Shown in pieces: positions 58,701-64,000 of a stretch of 64,000 bases of DNA. The notes beneath the pieces are model-generated. The model did no database searches, had not been told where the DNA came from, and saw only the letters and a program-made list of their open reading frames with translations. The stretch lies in the NCBI GenBank assembly GCA_951213105.1, contig OX578145.1:12716707-12780706 (forward strand), read 5' to 3'. Numbering within the stretch: position 1 is the stretch's first letter; each line of letters begins with the position of its first letter. The DNA comes from Amaurobius ferox. Lineage: Eukaryota > Arthropoda > Arachnida > Araneae > Amaurobiidae. Both the position numbers and the translations under genes were made by a program.

Positions 58701-59304
58701 TAAATCTATCAAGAATAAAACGAAATTTCTATCTAAAATTAAAACTAATGCTCACCCCTACAAATCATTAATTAACTTATCCTGGGTCAAGGCCCATTCT
58801 AATATTCAGGGCAACGAAGTCGCCGATGAACTGGCCAAACAAGCTACGATCTCCGGCACCCCACTCCTTATACCTTTTCCCTACTCCTTTTTGATTAATA
58901 ATTGTAAATCTTTCCTTCTTAAAAATTGGCAATCTCTTCTTAATGATTATATTTCCCCCCGGACTCATGACCCTGCCAGAATTCTAAGCTATTTACCCAA
59001 AGTCAACCCCAATTTTCAAATTTATAACAAATTCTTAATCTATTTTTTAACGGGTCATGGTCCTTTTCTTGACTATCTTCATTTTTTCAAACATAAACGT
59101 TCTTCAAATTGTCTTTGTAATTCATATGGTGACGTAGATCATTACGTCTTTAATTGCCCCCATACCTCAAAATTTCACTTAACCCGTCCTCCAGATAATC
59201 TTCGTGCGACTTGGTTCTCTGGTGTCAGAACCAATAAAATTCTTTTAAATAGGTTGAAAAACTGTGTTTTAATTGCGAGAGAAATCTCCAATCAGGTTCC
59301 TTAG
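55780..59304 (+). CDS. LINE ORF2: endonuclease, reverse transcriptase, RNase H
   Basis: 1174 residues, uninterrupted. The order is as follows. The endonuclease domain has QINLNHSLAAHNNL, CLQEPYLN, ILGDFNSRAQMWG, FPDLTLAT and SDHKYIRF, which includes the expected catalytic Asn, Glu, Asp and His residues. The RT has NGKAPGVDNL, KPGKDPALCTSYRPICLL, LHPLQFGFRELHSCEDA, TTVDICGAFDSLNW (motif A), GAPQGSVISPILWN (motif B) and QAFADDLAVV (motif C, both Asp). RNase H has VFTDGSKL, QAELEAINQAI, FSDSQSSI and GNEVADELAKQA. A C-terminal CLC...H....C zinc motif lies near YGDVDHYVFNCP. It nicks target DNA and copies element RNA onto it. The start at 55780 puts the conserved endonuclease N-terminus at residue 2. 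Confidence 0.95.
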   Translation: MVLNIIQINLNHSLAAHNNLFQFALENKIDIACLQEPYLNKENVLKPPFGLQQYHSSSKKAAIVIFNPNLTVHLKLQSLSFVLLEITLPNNTSLNLVSTYFPPRDNINELLSEFSDLQILSSEYIILGDFNSRAQMWGYDFIDRRGYSLIDFCLENNLTVVNDPKRGPTFVSHSGKGFPDLTLATFGIFDSIQNWEVLSDDSLSDHKYIRFAINVDLSFNDSFFLKTNYSLGKFLYNFKSHVKTFTSQIDSINDTPSLDTFIESFIKKTQECAFKFIRKKKSTKNFNFSWWSPELSKFRNFVNALYKRVKSLERASASSEIISEALVKYKLNRAKYKIMIYRAKSAAWKNHCSSCSSKFGSIFKYTFKKNKHFNDINLQFSDNINLSYGEKVERLMDHCFKNDPEFSSFPSLSLPPGGLGSVSDVELLLVFNHLPNGKAPGVDNLDFNIWKNVFKSFPSLVSKIINKIFYLGHFPSSLKISKIIFLNKPGKDPALCTSYRPICLLPTFGKVIEKIFINKLNFWFNSEGALHPLQFGFRELHSCEDAALKLVKHIESLRSVHHVSLTTVDICGAFDSLNWNVLPSTFEKINLPLPFRAFIYSYLSSRSITFTGNNLSLSKLLSMGAPQGSVISPILWNIYFNSILTLNNDLFYLQAFADDLAVVTSGSDIKFTTQNTNQILGLISDSLTSLKLSISHEKSKCIIINKYRSKRKYNRCIRLQNKPIKISKTLNYLGIIIDNNLKWSAHIFYLKEKCFKLSSTFGKISGNNWGVNKALLKIWYLTVIEKVIIYGSGVWGGNLTRDQISKLTSLQRIFLLKICPGFRTTSNISLFSITGIPPVHLVIKTLFIKYNFWKHKLNLFSDPSIPSPDQFDSLCSLSSLPPPLRVLNFSSSNPSSFSRFNVFTDGSKLDNNVGLSICIFENDRLIESLSFKLRTGNTVFQAELEAINQAILWAGKNNLKINIFSDSQSSISAFKSIKNKTKFLSKIKTNAHPYKSLINLSWVKAHSNIQGNEVADELAKQATISGTPLLIPFPYSFLINNCKSFLLKNWQSLLNDYISPRTHDPARILSYLPKVNPNFQIYNKFLIYFLTGHGPFLDYLHFFKHKRSSNCLCNSYGDVDHYVFNCPHTSKFHLTRPPDNLRATWFSGVRTNKILLNRLKNCVLIAREISNQVP

Positions 59305-59877
59305 CAAGCTTGGTGCCAACTGCTTTCAATTTTCTTCGGTCAATGTTGTCCTCCCTGTTCCAGGCGTTTGTCTCTTATTGTTTCTGTACTTACACTTTTT
59401 GGTGTCCGTCTTTTGTATATTTTGTTTCCTGTCTATATTTCTCTGTTGTATATATCTGTTTTCCCTGTGTTCCTCGGCTGTTCATATATTTGAAAGTCTT
59501 ACCATGTACATGTAGTGCACTTAACTTTATTGCACTTAACTTTTTCCGGTTACCTCAACTGATTGTAACCTTTATTCAGCTATGTTCTTTTTGCTTTCTT
59601 TTGTTGGTTTTTACTGTATTGTCCCTTTTCCCGCGGTTGCTCGGATTCTTTTGGCCATACGTTTTACATAAATTTAATTTCATTTTAAGAAAATAATTTA
59701 ATTTTTACCTCAAAATTCAAAATTTGTTAAAATCTACGTTTCTTTGCCTCCCTTCCCACTGTATTTTATGTAAAACTCTAAAACTGTCTGTATATATATT
59801 TACCATGTAACCACTTTATTGAATTTTAAATAATTGCAGACTGAAACTTGGTGACTGACTGGAGGACGGTTTCGGCT

Positions 59878-59952
59878 AACCTCCTCTCCCGGCCACACAT
59901 TAAACTGCCGTAAGCCCTAGGGTTGGCTGTGTGGTCTGGGCCTTCGACATCG
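59878..59952 (+). promoter_or_regulatory. LINE 3'-terminal hairpin, probable RT recognition site
   Basis: The last 75 bases contain CTCCCGGCCACACA, an inner hairpin around GCCCTAGGGT, then TGTGTGGTCTGGGCC and TTCGACATCG. CCACACA pairs exactly with TGTGTGG. The SINE tails in this window have the same layout, with CCGTCC pairing GGACGG, the same CCCGG / TCTGGG surroundings, and an inner hairpin of different sequence. RTs of many LINEs bind such 3' structures, and SINEs copy them. The functional role here is inference. Confidence 0.6.
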
Positions 59953-59966
59953 ACACTCAATATACT

Positions 59967-60514
59967 CAATGCTATATATACCTTTCTGTTGTGTCATATG
60001 GAAACAAAGAGTACTTTACTAACACTAGCGACATCTAGATATGATTCTCAAAGTGTCATGGCATTTTCAAGCGTTTCATCCTTAGGAGTTTTATCGCCTT
60101 CACTCTAACTCCATGAGGGTACCACTAATTATGTAAGAATTGGATGTAGTACCAAGGAGGTAATTACGTTGGATAGTAAACACTAGGAAAAGCATGAAAA
60201 TTTAGCTCTCACCAGATTTACTCTTAGTTACACATATGCAATTTATGTTCTTCAGATGACATTTTCTTTACAAAAACATGTTAAAAGTAAAGCAGGTTTA
60301 TGGAACTTCACTCAAACTGCTATCTGAAATAATCTGAAATTAATATATTTCGTTAACAACTGTGTAAACAGTTGATTAAAAGTATCAACCGATTTTGGAA
60401 GGGAAATTTTTTTTTTTATTTCAGCAATCTTATTCATTGACATTTTTATTATAAGTTTGATCGAATGTTATTTGAATTTAGTTGAATTTAAATAGTTCCC
60501 AAGTCTCAAAAAAG
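59967..60514. other. Intronic DNA after the LINE, no gene seen
   Basis: It contains the right copy of the target duplication and unassigned AT-rich DNA. A short open frame overlaps the LINE end and has no family features. Confidence 0.45.
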
Positions 60515-61535
60515 TCAAATATCTAGAGAACGGTTTATTCTAACAGGATGAGTGGACTTATTTAATTTGTAATAAAAATCACATATAAAAGGATCCTATA
60601 ATGAATGAATACATTTGAGAATATTTAGTCTTTTATTTCGTATTTTGTCAATTTTTATGGTTCATTTGGAGCAAAAAGGTTAGTTCAATGTTTCGCAATC
60701 GTGCCAGGACCATAATCAGACACGAAATTGAAGAAGGGCTGGAGGGAAATTCAAGGAGGGGGGGGGGTTCAACAGTCTTAAAGGAGGGGACACAATTAAT
60801 CATTAGCATTTATAAACCATAATGGTTACTATCATATATTTTAATGCATATAAATTATTAACAAATAATTGCATATTTATATTTGCAAACTAAGAGATTA
60901 TTATTAATATCCATATAGCTACTATACATCAATATTATTATATAATAATTACAATTAATTTTAATGTAAGCATTAACTAGTTAATAAAACTGTTAATAAT
61001 TTGTAGAAACATTCTGAGAGTTAATACAAGTTAATGCGTAATATTAACTCTTACCTACTTATCAGTTGCTTTTGACTCTATAATGTATATCAGTGAACCC
61101 CACAATAATGCAAAAGTATCCTAAATACTATTGTCATAATTTCAAATATTTTGACATTAAATATGTAAATAAATGGATCATTGGTATAATCACTAATTCA
61201 GCTAAATTAAAAAAGTTTTAAAACGAAGTAATTTATAAAAAAAATCTCAAATTTCTGGCCCCAGCCTGTCTACAGTCCTGAATCGTACCAATATCTAATC
61301 AGAACATACGTAATGTATTAGTGACTTAACTACCAAATTTCAGTTTCGTAGGACAATTTTAGAATTAAAGTGGTAATACATACCTTGCACAGACATACAT
61401 ATAAGCACACACACGGACGGCACTCTAAAAATAGTTTATTCGTGTTCTAGAGCGCTCAAAACTTGCAAATCGATCGAAAACTCGAATTCCAAATGTCCAC
61501 TCCATTCTCTAATGATTTCCTTATACATAATGACA
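60515..61535 (+). repeat. Diverged Helitron-like relative split by a hAT-like element
   Basis: The left part has ATATCTAGAGAACGGTTTATTC. The right part has CA-rich ACACACACGGACGGCA, AAAATAGTTTATTCGTGTTC and CGAAAACTCGAATTCC followed by TTTCCTTATACATAATG. These resemble 1254-2095 and the 18/32/34-kb copies. The middle (60705-61280) is a separate insertion. Confidence 0.5.
60705..61280 (+). mobile_element. hAT-like non-autonomous element (copy 2)
   Basis: It begins CAGGACCATAATCAGACA and ends TGTCTACAGTCCTG, flanked by the 8-bp sequences AATCGTGC (60697-60704) and AATCGTAC (61281-61288), seven of eight identical. An 8-bp target duplication is typical of hAT elements. A G run lies inside the left end (60757-60768), and the AT-rich interior matches 35169-35824 in the opposite direction. 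No protein is encoded. Confidence 0.75.
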
Positions 61536-61540
61536 CAATT

Positions 61541-61925
61541 TTTGAAGCCAAGGAATGGGACAAGTTGACCAGTTGAAATTATGCAATCTCAGGCGACAAT
61601 AATTTTCTAGGTTTAATGTTAAGTAGTAAAAACTACCGAGATACTTAAATAATAAGATATTTTTAATGATACATTTCTATTTTTTTTTATTTTGAAAATT
61701 TGAAACTAATACTATAGCAATGACATCACTTCAACTGTAATTATATCTTAATCGTCTGAATTTTGTCTGAGATCATTTAACGTAAACTCATCTATACTTT
61801 CTGACTTCATCTGTTGATAACTCCGATTTTTTAATTAATTTTTTAAACATTTATTCAAAAATTAGTGTTTTCCGAACATTTGACAATCAATAGGGTTCCA
61901 TCAATAGGGTCCATCAATAGGGACT
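61541..61925. other. Intronic AT-rich DNA, no gene seen
   Basis: Nothing recognised except a small triplicated CATCAATAGGG word at 61885-61922. Confidence 0.4.
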
Positions 61926-61982
61926 GTAATAATCGTACCAAATTATATTCGAAACGTCTCATTCGTTTGTGAGATATTGAGT

Positions 61983-62054
61983 TGATTGTTGAAGACCCAG
62001 ACCGTCCGACTCGTCCAGAGGACTAAGAGCAACTATTTGGACGGCCGGGAAGGG
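61983..62054 (-). mobile_element. Solo SINE tail with its own target duplication
   Basis: 72 bp equal to the 3' end of the SINE (alternative subtype, inner hairpin AGTCC-TCT-GGAC), ending TTCAACAATCAAC on the minus strand. The 15-bp TSD TGTGAGATATTGAGT is exact at 61968-61982 and 62055-62069. This shows that the tail alone can be inserted, as expected for a strongly 5'-truncated retrotransposition product. Confidence 0.9.
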
Positions 62055-62102
62055 TGTGAGATATTGAGTGTACAAACTCACCGACGCACAATGGCGTCGC
62101 CG

Positions 62103-62103
62103 G

Positions 62104-62140
<37 letters not shown>
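62103..62140 (+). repeat. Poly-A tract
   Basis: About 38 A in a row, followed by a GGGCGGGGGAGGGGG stretch. It may be slippage or the tail of a reverse-transcribed fragment; no matching body is recognised. Confidence 0.9.
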
Positions 62141-62144
<4 letters not shown>

Positions 62145-62555
62145 GGGGGAGGGGGTAACCAAACATGTTGTTCCCATTTCTCAAAATATTATTACTTTGA
62201 GCTTCAATGGGTTCAAATATGTTGTTTTTCATTTCTCCAAATATCATTATTTCGATCTTCAATGAGCTCCAATGGGTTCCTGGCGGGTTATGACGCCAAA
62301 ATTTCCTTGGCGAAGTCAATGCGGACGCGTGCTCGAACGTGCACGCGCGCACACATGCACGCACACAGACACACGCACGCACGCACGTACTAACATACAT
62401 ACATATACGCATTCATAGACATCACCTCAAAAACTTCGGATTCAAATTCACATATGCTTAAATCGTGCTCTTCCATTGAAATCTTGAATTGGAACTTTCA
62501 ACCCCATCACAAAACTTTCTCTATATATTATCCTATGTATGTATAGGGAAAGTAA

Positions 62556-63290
62556 AAAGTGAGACATTTGAGCCACCCTAAATCAGCCATAATGCCTAGG
62601 GACAGCGGGACAGAAAATTGAAAAGTGGGACATTTGAACATCCCTAAATCAGCCATAAATGCCTAGGGACAGCGGGACAGAAAATTGAAACGTGGGACAT
62701 TTGAGCATCCCTAAATCAGCAATAATGCCTGGGGACAGCGGGACAGAAAATTGAAAAGTGGGACATTTGAGTATCCCTAAATCAGACATAATTCCTGGGG
62801 ACAGCAGGACAGAAAATTTAAAAGTGGGACATTTGAGCATCCCTAAATCAGTCATAATTCCTGGGGACAGCGGGACAGAAAATTGAAAAGTGGGACATTT
62901 GAGCATCCCTAAATCAGTCATAATGCCTGGGGACAGCGGGACAGAAAATTGAAAATTGGGACATTTGAGCATCCCTAAATCAGTCATAATTCTTGGGGAC
63001 AGCGGGACAGAAAATTGAAAACTGGGACATCTGAGCATCCTTAAATCAGCCATAATTCTTGGAGACAGCGGGACAGAAAATTGAAAATTGAGACATCTGA
63101 GCATCCCTAAATCAGTCATAATTCCTGGAGACAGCGGGACAGAAAATTGAAAAGTGGGACATTTGAGCATCCCTAAATCAGTCATAATGCCTGGGGACAG
63201 CGGGACAGAAAATTAAAAATGGGACATTTGAGCATCCCTAAATCAGCCATAATTCCTGGGGACAGCGGGAGAGGAAATTGAAAAGTAGAA
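62556..63290. repeat. 66-bp minisatellite
   Basis: About eleven tandem units of roughly 64-66 bp. The core is GTGGGACATTTGAGCATCCC, then TAAATCAG(C/T)CATAAT and CCTGGGGACAGCGGGACAGA. Most units are 66 bp, a multiple of three, which leaves a repeated open frame on the minus strand by chance. Units differ by a few substitutions. Confidence 0.95.
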
Positions 63291-63660
63291 CTCCTCAGCT
63301 AAAATCAAAACGTCTCTTTCCCTTACCTATGCATTACCATGTATTGTAAGGAAATCATTAAAATTCTCCCCTTTTCGACCACAATCTTCCAAAGCCTTTT
63401 CCACTCTACTTTCTCGAAAGTCAGAAAATGTTTTCGAGGTGCATTACACGCCCCGACACTTCCTTACATTTACCGTGAGCATTGACATATGCCGCAAAAC
63501 AAAAGTCAATATTTTTGCAAGGTTTGATACTGGTATTTGCCGAGTGTTGATAACGGGCTCGAATGAGTTACACGAAAGGAACAAGCCCAGACGTTCCGGC
63601 TACTGACCCCAAATGCTCTCGGGGGCCCTTATCAACGTCTTATGCTATTACAAAGTCCTC
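63291..63660. other. Intronic DNA of higher complexity, no gene seen
   Basis: Less AT-rich and free of obvious repeats (for example GATAACGGGCTCGAATGAGT, CCCAGACGTTCCGGCTACTG). A mirror pair TGTTGATAACGGGC / CCCTTATCAACGTC lies at about 63546 and 63626. No splice-bounded coding exon is recognised. It could be conserved non-coding DNA or an unknown element. Confidence 0.35.
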
Positions 63661-64000
63661 TAATTATACTTTTCTAGAATCTGAGTGTAGTCAAAATGCA
63701 GACGATATTTTCTAGTAATATTTCGATTTTGTCAACAAATAATTTGTTTCAGAATACAAAAAAAAAAACAATTATATATTGTATGAAAAATTATCTTTAT
63801 ATAATTATTATGTAATATATAATATTACATAATAATAATTACATGCTAATTATACTTTTGAACTTTTCTGGAATTTGAGTGTAGTCAAAATGCAGCCGAT
63901 TTTTTTCTGGTAATATTTCGATTTTGTCAACACATAATTTGTTTCAGAATACAAAATAAAAAACAATTATATATTGTGTAAAAAATTATTTTTATATAAT
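63661..64000. repeat. Two-copy tandem duplication at the window end
   Basis: Unit 1 (63661-63852) and unit 2 (63853 to the end, cut off) share TAATTATACTTTTCTAGAAT-like text, TGAGTGTAGTCAAAATGCAG, TAATATTTCGATTTTGTCAA and AATTTGTTTCAGAATACAAA. A small palindrome of TAATAT/ATATTA words separates them. Confidence 0.85.

Larger units (their letters stand above)
52801..59952 (+). mobile_element. Full-length non-LTR retrotransposon (I/R1-like LINE)
   Basis: It is a 7152-bp element with 5' UTR (52801-53943), ORF1, ORF2 and 3' UTR (59305-59952). The 14-bp target duplication ACACTCAATATACT is exact at 52787-52800 and 59953-59966; removing the element and one copy restores a continuous site. There is no poly-A; the 3' end folds as a hairpin region ending TTCGACATCG. 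ORF2 has an AP-type endonuclease, RT and RNase H, typical of the I/R1/LOA grouping. Both frames are intact, so it could be active. It lies in the sense direction within hedgehog intron 1. Confidence 0.93.
61926..62555 (+). repeat. Diverged Helitron-like relative, 3' part
   Basis: It has AATCGTACCAAATTATATTC, CATTCGTTTGTGAGATATTG, CA/CG-rich ACACA tracts (62340-62405), a CACCTCAAAAACTTCGGATTC part and a closing hairpin ACTTTCTCTATATATTA...TGTATAGGGAAAGTAA. It is interrupted by a solo SINE tail (61983-62054) and a poly-A tract (62103-62140). Confidence 0.5.

Noticed and set aside
52774..59975. Alternative 11-bp target duplication CTCAATGCTAT for the LINE
   Set aside because: It also occurs on both sides, but the 14-bp ACACTCAATATACT gives an exact duplication that restores one continuous site; the 11-bp word looks like a short native repeat of the target.
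43050..64000. Hedgehog exon 2 or 3 in the rest of the window
   Set aside because: I looked for the conserved continuation of the signalling domain after the MTQ splice site and for a Hint domain and found no coding stretch of that kind on the plus strand.

Overview
The window is eukaryotic. It is AT-rich, full of (TA)n microsatellites and mobile elements, and holds one recognisable host gene fragment: exon 1 of a hedgehog-family gene on the + strand (about 42.71-43.05 kb), with signal peptide, the palmitoylated-Cys motif CGPGRG and the conserved phase-0 splice site after the residues ...DRLMTQ. A hedgehog gene with a first intron longer than 20 kb, together with this mix of elements, points to an arthropod. 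A chelicerate such as a spider is my best guess, but the window alone does not prove it. I recognise no exon 2 or 3, so everything after 43.05 kb is read as hedgehog intron 1 and everything before about 42 kb as upstream intergenic DNA.

Layout. 1-4 kb: diverged repeats. 4-15.7 kb: a dense cluster of retroelements with Penelope-like reverse transcriptases (RT). It includes an RT pseudogene (6.04-7.85 kb) with its terminal repeat, several solo or head-to-head inverted copies of that repeat, and a second RT family present as two copies joined head-to-head at a palindrome (11.86-15.66 kb). Nearly all of these abut (TA)n tracts. 17-19.8 kb: a decayed LINE interrupted by a 1.7-kb insertion holding a Helitron-like element, and by a SINE. 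20-31 kb: SINE copies, a Tc1/mariner-superfamily element with about 260-bp terminal inverted repeats (TIRs), and further repeats. 32-41 kb: Helitron-like, hAT-like and foldback elements. 41.4-43.5 kb: the hedgehog promoter/exon 1 area, with tandem repeats on both sides. 43.5-52.7 kb: intronic AT-rich DNA with tandem duplications and a pogo-like MITE. 52.80-59.95 kb: a full-length LINE with two intact ORFs and a perfect 14-bp target-site duplication (TSD). 60-64 kb: Helitron-like and hAT-like repeats and minisatellites.

Most interesting points. (1) A SINE family whose copies carry a 5S-rRNA-derived head plus a tRNA-like segment, or only a tRNA-derived head, on one shared GC-rich body and 3' tail. 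(2) The SINE tail and the 3' terminus of the intact LINE seem to share a two-hairpin fold whose stems differ by compensatory changes, which suggests that this LINE lineage mobilises the SINE. Solo 60-72-bp tails with their own TSDs fit this. (3) Recurrent fold-back (head-to-head) structures of Penelope-like elements, one with a junction resolvable to the 8-bp palindrome TTCATGAA. All identifications come from reading the sequence; no database search was possible.
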